A DNA stretch of 64,000 nucleotides from Microbispora sp. H13382. Its GTDB lineage: Bacteria; Actinomycetota; Actinomycetes; Streptosporangiales; Streptosporangiaceae. The first letter of the stretch is position 1. Every line of letters begins with the position of its first letter. A program made the position numbers and the translations under genes. Below are positions 46,640 through 55,234 of this stretch, one piece after another. The notes beneath the pieces are model-generated. The model was not told the origin of the DNA and searched no databases. It saw only the letters and a list, made by a program, of their open reading frames with translations. The stretch lies in NCBI RefSeq assembly GCF_014161445.1, contig NZ_JABBXA010000008.1:186001-250000 (forward strand), in the 5' to 3' direction.

Positions 46640-46780
46640 TCAGCGGCTCTCCCGGTTCTGCCCGGACAACGTCTTGACCAGCTCGGTGAGGTGGGCGACC
46701 TGGGTCTCCAGCCCGCGTACGCGTGCCTCGAGCTCGGACAGGGTTGGGGCCTGGAAGCCGTCGGCGATCTGCCTGCTCAT
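46640..46780 (-). CDS. 46-residue coiled-coil protein
   Basis: Small gene with a clear ribosome site (GGAGGA) just before its ATG and a TGA stop after 46 codons. Residues 14-40 form a heptad pattern, LSELEARVRGLETQVAHLTE then LVKTL, with Leu/Val at a and d positions, so a short parallel coiled coil is likely. N-terminus: SRQIADGFQAPT. Convergent with the repeat-protein gene. Such peptides can be oligomerisation tags or regulators; no partner is evident. A promoter-like AATAGAG lies about 80 bases upstream. Confidence 0.6.
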   Translation of the reverse strand: MSRQIADGFQAPTLSELEARVRGLETQVAHLTELVKTLSGQNRESR

Positions 46781-46911
46781 CGTTCCTCCCGAGCGGGACC
46801 GGCCGGGGGAGACCGGTGTAGGGGTGCAGGGCGTGAGGGTCGTGCGGGACGCTGATCTCTATTCCCCGAATACGTGATTTGGCACCTCTTCTCCTGGGGG
46901 AAGATGGAACG

Positions 46912-47403
46912 GTGAAGGTCGTCGTGCTGGCGGACACCCACGCGCCGCGGCGCTGGAAGTCCTGCCCGCCCGCGGTCGCCGGGCACCTGCGCCGGGCGGA
47001 CCTGATCCTGCACGCCGGCGACGTCTGCACCGCGGACGTCCTGGTGGAGCTGTCCGCGTACGCGCGGGTCCACGCGGTGCTCGGCAACAACGACGGCCCG
47101 GACGTCGCGGCCTGGGGCGCCCCCGAGACGCTCGAACTCGACCTCGGCGGACTCCGGGTGGCGATGATCCACGACAGCGGACAGGCCGCCGGGCGGGCCG
47201 CGCGGATGCGGCGCCGCTTCCCCGACGCCGATCTGGTCGTCTTCGGCCACTCGCACATCCCCATGGACGTGGCCGGCGACGGAGTGCGGGTGTTCAACCC
47301 CGGCTCGCCCACCGACCGCCGCCGCCAGCCGCACGGCACGATCGGCGTCCTCGACGTCGAGGGCGGCGTGCTCCGGCGGGCCGAGATCGTCCCCGTCACC
47401 TGA
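46912..47403 (+). CDS. YfcE-type metallophosphoesterase
   Basis: Phosphodiesterase of 163 residues. The five metal-binding blocks of the calcineurin-like fold are all seen: VVLADTHAP (D-x-H), LHAGDVC (GD), LGNNDG (GNND), MIHDSGQ (H) and VFGHSHIP (GHSH). FNPGSPTDRR is the usual end. The GTG is preferred as start because it gives the family N-terminus (VKVVVLADTH). Likely a cytoplasmic enzyme for small phosphodiesters; substrate unknown. Confidence 0.88.
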   Translation: MKVVVLADTHAPRRWKSCPPAVAGHLRRADLILHAGDVCTADVLVELSAYARVHAVLGNNDGPDVAAWGAPETLELDLGGLRVAMIHDSGQAAGRAARMRRRFPDADLVVFGHSHIPMDVAGDGVRVFNPGSPTDRRRQPHGTIGVLDVEGGVLRRAEIVPVT

Positions 47404-47440
47404 CCTGCCTAAGGGCCGCGCGGCGGGGCATGGGGCCGGT

Positions 47441-48049
47441 ATGAGAGAGAACAGACCACAGACCGACCCGCGTTCGCGGTTCGAGGACGAAGGCATTCCG
47501 GACCTGCAGGAGGGCACGCCCGGGCAGCAGCGGGCCGAGGACCCGCAGGAGATGCCACTGCCCGGCGACCGGCCCCTGGGCCTCGACGAGTACGGCACCA
47601 CGACCACGGAGATGCGCGAGGGCGAGCCCCACGAACTGCGTCTGTCCCGCGAGGAGCCGGACCTGGACGTCCGGTTCGGCACGCGGACCGGTCCCGGGGG
47701 CCGCGGTGAGGAGAAGGCCGGGGAGGCCGGCGACGAACTGCTCGACTCCTCCGGAGCCGAGGCCGACGTCCTCGGCGAGGGCGCCGACCAGCCGTACGAG
47801 TGGTACGAGACCGGCGACGATGCGGGCGGATACGGGTCGGACGACCCGGCGAACTACGCGACCGTCAACCCGTCCCAGCCGGGCAGGTACGGCACCGGCG
47901 AACCCGGCCGGGCCGGACGGCTCGTCGATCCGGACGGCGGCATGGGCGTGGACACCGAGAAGGACCTGATCGCCGAGGACGTCGGGCCCGACCTCGGCGG
48001 CTACACGGCGGAGGAGCAGGCGATGCGCGTGGAGGACGAGACGCCGTAG
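47441..48049 (+). CDS. DUF5709 acidic protein
   Basis: Very acidic soluble protein of 202 residues, probably disordered. The family pattern is evident: DEGIPDLQEGTPGQQRAEDP, QEMPLPGDRPLGLDEYGTT, and SREEPDLDVRFG, ending EEQAMRVED. No catalytic motifs, cysteines or membrane segments. DUF5709 proteins are common in actinomycetes, often near stress genes; the function is not known. It follows the phosphoesterase gene by 37 bases and may be cotranscribed. Confidence 0.82.
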   Translation: MRENRPQTDPRSRFEDEGIPDLQEGTPGQQRAEDPQEMPLPGDRPLGLDEYGTTTTEMREGEPHELRLSREEPDLDVRFGTRTGPGGRGEEKAGEAGDELLDSSGAEADVLGEGADQPYEWYETGDDAGGYGSDDPANYATVNPSQPGRYGTGEPGRAGRLVDPDGGMGVDTEKDLIAEDVGPDLGGYTAEEQAMRVEDETP

Positions 48050-48152
48050 GGGAGACGGCGGCGGCCGGGGGCCGGGCCGCCGTCGCCGCCGCGGGGGCGC
48101 GAGCGGGCGAGAAGGAGCCGCGAAAGGACCTCACATTGGTTACGCTGCCTCG

Positions 48153-48566
48153 ATGGCGGGAGTTGAGGAGCCGCGGCACGAATGGCGGGTGCCGCGCGGA
48201 ATCGTTGCGCTGAAGGCCGCGGGCACCGTGCTGTGCGGTGTGCTGGCGGTCGCCGGCGACGGCGCGCAGCTCTTCCTCGCCGGCGTGGCGGCCCTGGGGA
48301 TCGGCCTGCTGACCGGCCGCGACCTGGTCGCGCCGGTGCGGCTCGCGGCGGGGGAGGACGGGCTGGTCGTCTCCGGGCTCGCCGGGCGGGAACGCATCTC
48401 CTGGAACGATGTGGACCGCATCCGGGTGGACTCCCATCGCCGCTACGGCCTCACGACCGAGCTGCTGGAGATCGACGCCGGCGAGCAGATCCACCTGTTC
48501 AGCCGCTTCGACCTCGGTGAGCCGGTCGTCGACGTGGCCGAGACGCTCATGCGCCTGCGTCCCTGA
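48153..48566 (+). CDS. PH-domain (bPH) membrane protein
   Basis: Protein of 137 residues. Two adjacent hydrophobic segments near the N-terminus (AAGTVLCGVLAVAGDGA, LFLAGVAALGIGLLTG) form a membrane hairpin. They are followed by a bacterial PH-like domain: EDGLVVSGLAGRERISWNDV, DRIRVDSHRRYGLTTELLEI. TACGCT (48141-48146) ends six bases before the ATG and there is no ribosome site, so the gene is probably leaderless. Function unknown. Confidence 0.78.
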   Translation: MAGVEEPRHEWRVPRGIVALKAAGTVLCGVLAVAGDGAQLFLAGVAALGIGLLTGRDLVAPVRLAAGEDGLVVSGLAGRERISWNDVDRIRVDSHRRYGLTTELLEIDAGEQIHLFSRFDLGEPVVDVAETLMRLRP

Positions 48567-48636
48567 GACGGCCGGTCGACCGGGGACGTCAGGGAATGAG
48601 CGTGCGATCGCACGCCGCGAACACTATGGTGCGAAC

Positions 48637-49053
48637 GTGTCCACCTCCGCTCTCATGGGACCGATCCTCCTCGGTGTAGGCGCTGGTTTCGGGCTGCTGG
48701 GAGGCGGAATCGTGCTGCAGGCCCGGCGCTTCCGCAGACGGGGACGGCGAGCCCAGGGGCAGATCGTGCGCTTGCGGGCGCGCCGGTCCCATCACACCAC
48801 GATGTACTACTCCACGGTCCGTTTCACCACGGAGCAGGGCAGGCAGGTCGAGGCCGAGGCGCGGTTCGGGAGCAGCCCCCCGCCCGGGCGGCCGGGCGAG
48901 CACGTGCCGATCGTGTACGACCCGGCCCGGCCCGGGCGGGTGCGCGTCGACAGCGCCTGGAGCGACGGAACCCTGCACGGCGGCATCTTCCTCGCCGCCG
49001 GCATCGCCGCGTTCGCCATGTGGGCGGGGATGACGATGAACCAGGTGTCCTGA
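48637..49053 (+). CDS. DUF3592-like membrane protein, copy A
   Basis: Protein of 138 residues. The layout is membrane helix (ILLGVGAGFGLLGGGIVLQA), a soluble beta domain (GQIVRLRARRSHHTTMYYST, VRFTTEQGRQVEAEARFGSS, VPIVYDPARPGRVRVDS) and a second helix near the end (GGIFLAAGIAAFAMWAG). This is the DUF3592 arrangement. CACTAT (48622-48627) ends nine bases before the GTG with no ribosome site between, so it may be leaderless. It is followed by a close paralogue. Confidence 0.8.
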   Translation: MSTSALMGPILLGVGAGFGLLGGGIVLQARRFRRRGRRAQGQIVRLRARRSHHTTMYYSTVRFTTEQGRQVEAEARFGSSPPPGRPGEHVPIVYDPARPGRVRVDSAWSDGTLHGGIFLAAGIAAFAMWAGMTMNQVS

Positions 49054-49134
49054 CCCGACTCGCCGGACGGCGCTGGCCGTACGGGCCCGGAACGGTTCAA
49101 GCCGATCGCAAGCGCGGGGGCCTAAGGTCCGAGC

Positions 49135-49551
49135 GTGTCACAAAGCGCTCTCATCACCCTGATCCTTTCGGGCATCGGACTCCTCTTCGGCCTCATCGGC
49201 GGCGGCATCACGATGAACGCGAGGGAGTTCCGCCGCCGGGCGCAGCGCACCCGCGGCCTGGTCGTCGGGCTGCGGGCGAGCCGTTCCGACGACGGGACCG
49301 TCTACTACCCCACGATCCGCTTCACCACGATGTACGGCCAGCAGGTCGAGGCCGAGACCGCCTACGGGAGCAACCCGCCGCCCGCCCGGCCGGGTGAGGA
49401 GGTCACGGTGCTGTACGACCCGGCCAAGCCGACGCGGATCCGCATCGACAGCGCGGCGGGAAGCGGGACGCTCCTCGGCGGCATCTTCCTCGCGGTCGGC
49501 ATCGTGCTGTTCGCCGCGGGGGCGGGGGTGGCGCTGGCCCAGACGTTCTGA
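49135..49551 (+). CDS. DUF3592-like membrane protein, copy B
   Basis: Protein of 138 residues, the same length as the gene before it and roughly half identical. Equivalent parts are LILSGIGLLFGLIGGGITMN, RFTTMYGQQVEAETAYGSNP, VTVLYDPAKPTRIRIDS and GGIFLAVGIVLFAAGAG. TAAGGT (49123-49128) ends six bases before the GTG, which marks a leaderless transcript. The pair is a tandem duplication that has diverged. Function unknown; both domains face the same way by the positive-inside rule. Confidence 0.82.
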   Translation: MSQSALITLILSGIGLLFGLIGGGITMNAREFRRRAQRTRGLVVGLRASRSDDGTVYYPTIRFTTMYGQQVEAETAYGSNPPPARPGEEVTVLYDPAKPTRIRIDSAAGSGTLLGGIFLAVGIVLFAAGAGVALAQTF

Positions 49552-49582
49552 GCCGCGGTGTCCCCGCCCCCTCGGGGCGCCG

Positions 49583-51886
49583 TCATCCGGTGGCGCAGGC
49601 CGTCCCGTTGAGCGTGAACGCGGCGGGGGTGGCGTTGGCGCCGCTGTAGGACCCCTGGAAGCCGAAGCTCGCCGTGCCGCCGCCCGCGCCGATGGTCCCG
49701 TTCCAGGTGGCGTTGGACGCGGTGACCTGCTGGCCCGACTGGGTGACCGTCGAGTTCCAGTAGCCGGTGACCTTCTGGTTGCCGGCGTAGGTCCACTGGA
49801 GCCTCCACCCGTTGACGGGGCTCGACGACCGGTTGGTGATCGTCACGTCCGCGGTGAACCCGCTGCCCCAGTCGTTCACCTTGTACGTCACCACGCACCC
49901 GCCGGACGGCGCCGACGGGCTGGCGCTGGGCGACGGACTGGGCGACGGACTGGGGGACGGAGAGGGCGACGGTGACGGAGACGGTGACGGGGAAGGGGAC
50001 GGAGACGGTGAAGGTGAAGGTGACGGGGAGGGGGAGGGGCTGGAGCCCGCGTAGGTCAGCCCGAAGCCGTACTCGAACAGCGCCTGCTTGCCGTCCCCCG
50101 CGTTGATCGGCTGCTGGTCGGCGCTGCGCATCCAGGTCATCGGCAGCTTCGCGGTGGGGGCGTAGTCGCCGAACAGCACGTCGGCCACGCCGCGCCCCTC
50201 GGTGCCCGGCAGCCAGGCCGCCACCAGCGCGTTCCACTGGTCGAGCTGACCGGCGATGTCCAGCGGCCGGCCGGAGACGAGCACCACGACCAGCGGCACG
50301 CCGGACGCCTTGAGCCGCTGCAGCGTGGCCAGGTCGGTCGAGTCCAGGCCCATCGACCCGGTCCGGTCGCCCTGGCCCTCCGCGTACGGCGTCTCGCCCA
50401 CCACGGCGATCGCCGCGCGGTAGGACGAGTCGATGCCGCTGCCGTCGCGGTTGTAGGTGACCTGTGTGCCGGAGCCGACGACGTCGCGGATGCCCTGCAG
50501 GATCGTGGTACCGGTGGTGATGTTCCCGGACGAGCCCTGCCAGCTGATCGTCCAGCCGCCGCTCTGGTTGCCGATGTCGTCGGCGCTCTTGCCGGCCACG
50601 AAGATCTTGCCGCCGCTCTTGCCGAGCGGGAGCACGTTGCCCGCGTTCTTCAGCAGGACCAGCGACTTGCGTACGGCCTCGCGGGCCACGGCGCGGTGCG
50701 CCGCGCTGCCCACGGTCGAGGTGTAGGAGCGGTCGGTCAGCGGCTTCTCGAACAGCCCCAGTTTGAACTTCTCGGTCAGGATGCGCCGGTTGGCGTCGTC
50801 GATCCGCGACATCGCGATGCGCCCGGCCTGCGCCTCCTGCTTGAGCAGCGAGACGAACCTCTTGTAGTCGGTCGGCACCATCACCATGTCGACACCCGCG
50901 TTGATCGCCGTGGTGATCTCGTTAGCGGTGAAGCCGGTCTGGCCGTCGAGCTGGTCGATGCCCGCCCAGTCGGTGACCACGAAGCCCGTGAAGCCCAGCT
51001 CGCCCTTCAGCACGTCGGTGAGCAGGTACTTGTTGCCGTGCATCTTCACGCCGTTCCAGGAGCTGTAGGACACCATGACGGAGCCCACGCCCCGCTGCAC
51101 GGCGGCCTTGAACGGCGCGAGGTGGATCGCGCGCAGGTCGGCCTCGCTCAGCTCGGTGTTTCCCTGGTCCTTGCCGCCCGTGGTGCCGCCGTCGCCCACG
51201 TAGTGCTTGGCGGTGGCGAGGATGGAGGCGTTCCCGGCCTTCTGGAAGCCGTCCACGATCGTCGTCATCTGGGTGACGAGCTGCGGGTCCTCGCCGAAGG
51301 ACTCGTATGTGCGGCCCCAGCGGTCGTTGCGGGCCACGCACAGGCAGGGCGCGAAGGTCCAGTCGATTCCGGTGCCCGCCACCTCCTCGGCCGTCGCCCG
51401 ACCGACCCGCTCCGCAAGGTCGGGGTCGCGGGCCGCCCCCAGCCCGATGTTGTGCGGGAAGATCGTCGCGCCCACGACGTTGTTGTGCCCGTGTACGGCG
51501 TCGACCCCGTAGATCATCGGGATGCCGAGCGGGGTGGACAGCGCCTGCCGCTGGAAGTTGTCGTACATGTCGGCCCAGGACGAGGCGGTGTTCGGCGAGG
51601 GCGCCGAGCCGCCGCCGGACAGGATCGAGCCGAGCCGGTACGTCGCGACGTCGGAGATCGTCGTCAGGGCCGACCGGTCGGCCTGGGTCATCTGCCCGAC
51701 CTTGTCGTCCAGCGACATCCTGGACAGCAGGTCGTCCACCCGTGTCGCCACCGGGAGGGCCGGATCCTTGTACGGGGCGTCCGCCGCCCGCGCGGCCCTG
51801 CGATCGGCGGTGAAGACGACGCTCAGCGCCGCCGCGAGCAGCGCCACGAGCGCGGTGACCCAGACGGGTCTCAGCCGGGATGTCAT
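49583..51886 (-). CDS. Secreted GH3 beta-glucosidase with C-terminal CBM2
   Basis: Extracellular glycoside hydrolase of 767 residues. The signal peptide (VWVTALVALLAAALSVVF) is followed by the GH3 N-terminal barrel (45-370) with GIPMIYGVDAVHGHNNVVGA, FAPCLCVARNDRWGRTYESF, AKHYVGDGGTTGGKDQGNTE and the nucleophile Asp306 in GFVVTDWAGI. The GH3 C-terminal domain (400-620) includes RKSLVLLKNAGNVLPL and GRPLDIAGQLDQWNALV. A Pro/Ser linker of about 45 residues leads to a CBM2 (CVVTYKVNDWGSGFTADVTI, GWRLQWTY, SFGFQGSYSG). It should release glucose from cello-oligosaccharides or other beta-glucans. GGGAGGA precedes the ATG. Confidence 0.95.
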   Translation of the reverse strand: MTSRLRPVWVTALVALLAAALSVVFTADRRAARAADAPYKDPALPVATRVDDLLSRMSLDDKVGQMTQADRSALTTISDVATYRLGSILSGGGSAPSPNTASSWADMYDNFQRQALSTPLGIPMIYGVDAVHGHNNVVGATIFPHNIGLGAARDPDLAERVGRATAEEVAGTGIDWTFAPCLCVARNDRWGRTYESFGEDPQLVTQMTTIVDGFQKAGNASILATAKHYVGDGGTTGGKDQGNTELSEADLRAIHLAPFKAAVQRGVGSVMVSYSSWNGVKMHGNKYLLTDVLKGELGFTGFVVTDWAGIDQLDGQTGFTANEITTAINAGVDMVMVPTDYKRFVSLLKQEAQAGRIAMSRIDDANRRILTEKFKLGLFEKPLTDRSYTSTVGSAAHRAVAREAVRKSLVLLKNAGNVLPLGKSGGKIFVAGKSADDIGNQSGGWTISWQGSSGNITTGTTILQGIRDVVGSGTQVTYNRDGSGIDSSYRAAIAVVGETPYAEGQGDRTGSMGLDSTDLATLQRLKASGVPLVVVLVSGRPLDIAGQLDQWNALVAAWLPGTEGRGVADVLFGDYAPTAKLPMTWMRSADQQPINAGDGKQALFEYGFGLTYAGSSPSPSPSPSPSPSPSPSPSPSPSPSPSPSPSPSPSPSPSASPSAPSGGCVVTYKVNDWGSGFTADVTITNRSSSPVNGWRLQWTYAGNQKVTGYWNSTVTQSGQQVTASNATWNGTIGAGGGTASFGFQGSYSGANATPAAFTLNGTACATG

Positions 51887-51900
51887 GGTTCCTCCCTCGA

Positions 51901-51933
51901 AATTCCTGCCGACCGTAGGAATCGGCGGGAATT
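51901..51933. promoter_or_regulatory. Long inverted repeat before the GH3 gene
   Basis: AATTCCTGCCGA (51901-51912) and TCGGCGGGAATT (51922-51933) match at 11 of 12 positions as inverted arms with a nine-base spacer, beginning 14 bases upstream of the GH3 start and abutting its ribosome site. It could be a repressor operator or an mRNA hairpin that masks translation. It is not the CebR-type TGGGAGCGCTCCCA box. Confidence 0.55.
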
Positions 51934-52208
51934 CGGGTCAATCGACACGACTCCCGGACACTCACCACCAGCCACGCGCGAGGAAACTTTCACGCCGCGC
52001 GGCCCGGCCTCCTCGGGCACGCGGCCGCTCGACGGGTGAAGCCCGGCCGGATCCTCGGAGAACTCGATCAGACGATCGCCGGTAGCACGCGTCAGGTGCG
52101 GCGGCTCTCGATGCCCCGGACAGGCCTCTTTACAACTACTCAGAAAACACCGCATGCATGGCTAAATGGGTGCAAAATTCCTAGACTCGGACATTACATA
52201 AGTAGCAA

Positions 52209-52248
52209 CCCGCCACTGCCACGATCGAACGGTCGTGGTGGTGGCGGG
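52209..52248 (+). promoter_or_regulatory. 5' leader hairpin before the GYWKNH protein gene
   Basis: CCCGCCACTGCCACGA (52209-52224) pairs with TCGTGGTGGTGGCGGG (52233-52248) at 14 of 16 positions, with an eight-base loop, ending just before the AGGGAAGAG ribosome site. The stretch from about 52120 to 52205 upstream is markedly AT-rich for this genome, suits a promoter, and includes the palindrome CATGCATG. The rest of the 380-base gap to the GH3 gene shows no gene. Confidence 0.6.
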
Positions 52249-52266
52249 CCCAGCAAGGGAAGAGAT

Positions 52267-53454
52267 ATGCAATTTCGGACACGACGCCTCGGTTGGGTGC
52301 CTGTGGTCGCGCTAGTCGTGGCCGGCGGACTGTCGGCGGCGCCGGCACTCGCCGATTCGCAGGCCGGCACGACGCTGGCTCAGACGGTGTCGGCTGCGCC
52401 GCGCTGGACCAAGACGTACGCATGGAACGTTACAAAAACGGCTGACCCGGCCAGTCTGGACCTGGCTCCCGGTGAAACCGGTGACGTCACCTACGTGGTG
52501 GGGTTGACCAGGGACAACGGTACGGAAGCCGCGTACATCGCGGGACAGGTCTGTATCACCAACGGCGGCGCCGTCGCCACAGGGGGCCTGACCTCGGTGA
52601 TCAACGTCACGAAGCCGCCGAGCGCCACGGTCGTGGCCTCGACGCCGCTCGACACCTCCGGCCATCCGGTCCTGGCGCCGGGCGAGTCCCGCTGTTACGG
52701 GTACGAGGTAGCCGTCCCGTCGCCGCCTGAGGCCGGAAAGGCGTACAAGGTGTCGGCCGACACCTCGATCACCAACCACTCGGGACACCTGGGGACCCCA
52801 TTCGGCCCGAACACGTCCGCCAGCTTCGGCTGGCCGTCGAGCATCACCCCCGTCCACGGCGAGGTGTCCGTGGACGACACGATGCAGGGGAACCTCGGAA
52901 CGTTCGCCGGCAGCGCCACGACGACCTACACGCGTACGTTCAGCTGCGACGACGCCGGTGTGCGGACGAACACGGCGACCCTGACCCACACCGACGACAA
53001 CACGGCGGGACCCTCCGCGACCGCGACGGTGGCGGTCACCTGCACCACTCCGCCGCCCGCGGGATGCACGCTCACCATCGGCTACTGGAAGAACCACCCC
53101 AAGGCCGTGGCGCCGATGCTGCCGGTCTGGCTCGGCACTCCGGACGGGCAGCTCAGCCATGAGGTGACCACCACGAACGACGCCGTCGCCATCCTGAACT
53201 TCAACGGCGCCGCCAGCAACGGCATCAACAAGCTGCGAGGACAGTTGCTCGCCGCGAAGCTCGGCATCGCCGGCGGCGCGGACGGCTCCGCGGTGGCCGG
53301 CGCCATCGCCGACGCGGACGCCTTCCTCGCCACCCACGCCCCGAGCAGCTGGAACTCGCTGAGCAAGGCCGACCGGAACGACGTCAACCTCTTGGCCACC
53401 ACGCTCGACAACTACAACAACGGAATCATCGGCCCGGGTCACTGCGACGACTAG
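52267..53454 (+). CDS. Secreted GYWKNH-motif surface protein
   Basis: Extracellular protein of 395 residues. The signal peptide (GWVPVVALVVAGGLSAAPAL) ends at ADS. Residues 45-265 form beta-sandwich, DUF11-like repeats (AWNVTKTADPASLDLAPGET, GDVTYVVGLTRDN). From about 270 comes a Cys-bounded module, CTLTIGYWKNHPKAVAPMLP, carrying the GYWKNH motif known in many bacterial secreted proteins of unknown role, then an Ala/Asn-rich helical part, with a closing Cys in GPGHCDD. No LPxTG sorting signal or membrane anchor is seen, so it is probably released or bound to the wall non-covalently. The ATG has AGGGAAGAG before it. Confidence 0.85.
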   Translation: MQFRTRRLGWVPVVALVVAGGLSAAPALADSQAGTTLAQTVSAAPRWTKTYAWNVTKTADPASLDLAPGETGDVTYVVGLTRDNGTEAAYIAGQVCITNGGAVATGGLTSVINVTKPPSATVVASTPLDTSGHPVLAPGESRCYGYEVAVPSPPEAGKAYKVSADTSITNHSGHLGTPFGPNTSASFGWPSSITPVHGEVSVDDTMQGNLGTFAGSATTTYTRTFSCDDAGVRTNTATLTHTDDNTAGPSATATVAVTCTTPPPAGCTLTIGYWKNHPKAVAPMLPVWLGTPDGQLSHEVTTTNDAVAILNFNGAASNGINKLRGQLLAAKLGIAGGADGSAVAGAIADADAFLATHAPSSWNSLSKADRNDVNLLATTLDNYNNGIIGPGHCDD

Positions 53455-53649
53455 ACCTGAGCACGCGCTGTGGAAGGACGGTCGGGGCGGCCACGGGTGG
53501 CCGCCCCGACCGCCGACGTCAGGAACGGGCAGATCGTCGTCCGTCTCGATCCGGCCCGACTCCGGCGACCGGCATCGACGATGTGCGAGACCCGCTCCCG
53601 CGGCGGCGCGGGCGGTCCGACCCCGGCGTTTCGGGGCAGGTCAGTAGGC

Positions 53650-55185
53650 ATGGCACAGCAAGTCAGCGCCTTCGACGCGCAGTTCCTCAACTTCGAGACG
53701 GCCACCAACCTCGCGCACATCGCGGCGCTCACGATCCTCGACCCCACCGGCAGGCCGGGCGGCGCGCTGACCCGCGAGGACCTGATCGCGTTGCTCAAAC
53801 GGCGGCTCCATCTCGCGCCGCCGCTGCGCAGGCGGCTGGTCCAGGTGCCCTTCGGACTCGATCACCCCTACTGGGCCGAGGACCGCGAGATCGACTTCGA
53901 CTACCACGTACGGGACCTGGCGCTGCCTCCTCCCGGCGACGACCACAAGCTCGCCGAGCAGGTCGCCCGGCTGCACGCGGCGCGGCTCGACCGGGGGCGG
54001 CCGTTGTGGGAGATCTACCTGATCCACGGCCTGGCCGAGGGCAGGGTGGCGATCTACACGAAGGTCCACCACGCCGCCGTCGACGGCGTCACGGGGACCG
54101 AGGTGCTGGCCGCGCTGATGGACTTCGAGACCGAACCGGCCGACGTGTCGCTCCCGGCCGACGTGCCGCTCCCGGAGGCCGGGCCGCAGGAGGCCCCCGA
54201 CGCGGTGGAGATGATCATCAGGGGCGTCGCGCGGGTGCTGGACAACCCGTTCGCCCTGCTGCGTTTCGTGGCCGAGGCGATGCCGCGGCTGGACGAGGTG
54301 CCGTTCGTGGCCCAGCTCCCGGGGGCGGGGCTGGTCTCGCGCTTCGTCCGCGGCATCGGCAGCGGAACCGCCGAGAGCCTGCCGGAGCTGCCGCGCACGG
54401 TGGTGCCGCGCACGCCGTTCTCCGGGCGGATCACACGGCACCGCCGGTTCGCGTTCGGCCAGCTGCCGCTGGACGAGGTCAAGCGGATCAAGAACGCCTT
54501 CGGCGTCACCGTGAACGACGTCGTGATGGCGATGTGCGCCACGGCGCTGCGACGCTGGCTGGTCAAGCGCGACGAGCTGCCCCGTCAGCCGCTGGTCGTC
54601 GGCATCCCGGTCTCCACCCGGGGGCAGGCCGCGAACGGATCGGCCGCCAACGAGGTCATGCTGACCATGACCACCCTGCCGACGGACGTGGCCGACCCGC
54701 GCGACCGGCTGCTGTCGGTGAACCGCTCGATGCGGCTGATCAAGGAACGGCTCGCCGCGGCGCCGGCGGCCTGGCTCCTGGAGTTCAGCCAGGCGATGCC
54801 GGCCGCGCTGAGCGCGCTGGCGGCCAGGTCCGCCTTCCGGATCGCCTCGCGTGCGGCTCCCGCGATGAACCTGATGGTCTCCAACGTGCCGGGGCCCCAG
54901 ACTCCGCTCTACGTGTGCGGGGCCCGGGTCACCGCGCTCTACCCCATGTCGGTGATCACGGACGTCAGCGGGGGGATCAACATCACCGTTTTCTCCTACG
55001 ACGGCAGGCTCGGCTTCGGCATCGTCACCGATCGCGACATGGTGCCCGACGTGTGGGACCTCATCGACTATCTCGGGGACTCGCTGGCCGAGTACGGCGC
55101 TCTGGCCGGCCGGGCCCAGCGCCGTACGCGCAGGGCGCGGAAGCCGGCGGAGCCGGGTCGCGAGAATTTCCCGCAGACCCGTTGA
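53650..55185 (+). CDS. Wax ester synthase/diacylglycerol acyltransferase (WS/DGAT)
   Basis: Acyl-CoA-dependent acyltransferase of 511 residues that makes triacylglycerol or wax esters, storage lipids common in actinomycetes. The catalytic motif is HHAAVDG at 140-146. The opening VSAFDAQFLNFETATNLAHI and RPLWEIYLIHGL are family-typical, as are NDVVMAMCATALRRWL and MVSNVPGPQTPLYVCGARV. The ATG gives the normal N-terminus. Upstream, between 53454 and 53650, I see nothing but a possible short leader. It is followed by a monooxygenase gene 50 bases on. Confidence 0.94.
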   Translation: MAQQVSAFDAQFLNFETATNLAHIAALTILDPTGRPGGALTREDLIALLKRRLHLAPPLRRRLVQVPFGLDHPYWAEDREIDFDYHVRDLALPPPGDDHKLAEQVARLHAARLDRGRPLWEIYLIHGLAEGRVAIYTKVHHAAVDGVTGTEVLAALMDFETEPADVSLPADVPLPEAGPQEAPDAVEMIIRGVARVLDNPFALLRFVAEAMPRLDEVPFVAQLPGAGLVSRFVRGIGSGTAESLPELPRTVVPRTPFSGRITRHRRFAFGQLPLDEVKRIKNAFGVTVNDVVMAMCATALRRWLVKRDELPRQPLVVGIPVSTRGQAANGSAANEVMLTMTTLPTDVADPRDRLLSVNRSMRLIKERLAAAPAAWLLEFSQAMPAALSALAARSAFRIASRAAPAMNLMVSNVPGPQTPLYVCGARVTALYPMSVITDVSGGINITVFSYDGRLGFGIVTDRDMVPDVWDLIDYLGDSLAEYGALAGRAQRRTRRARKPAEPGRENFPQTR

Positions 55186-55234
55186 TCTTGTTCGTCCCGC
55201 GCCGGAGAGTGGTGGGGGGCGAAGGAGGACGAGG

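Noticed and set aside
51901..51933. CebR cellobiose operator for the GH3 gene
   Set aside because: The inverted repeat does not contain the TGGGAGCGCTCCCA consensus, so I list it only as an unassigned operator or hairpin.
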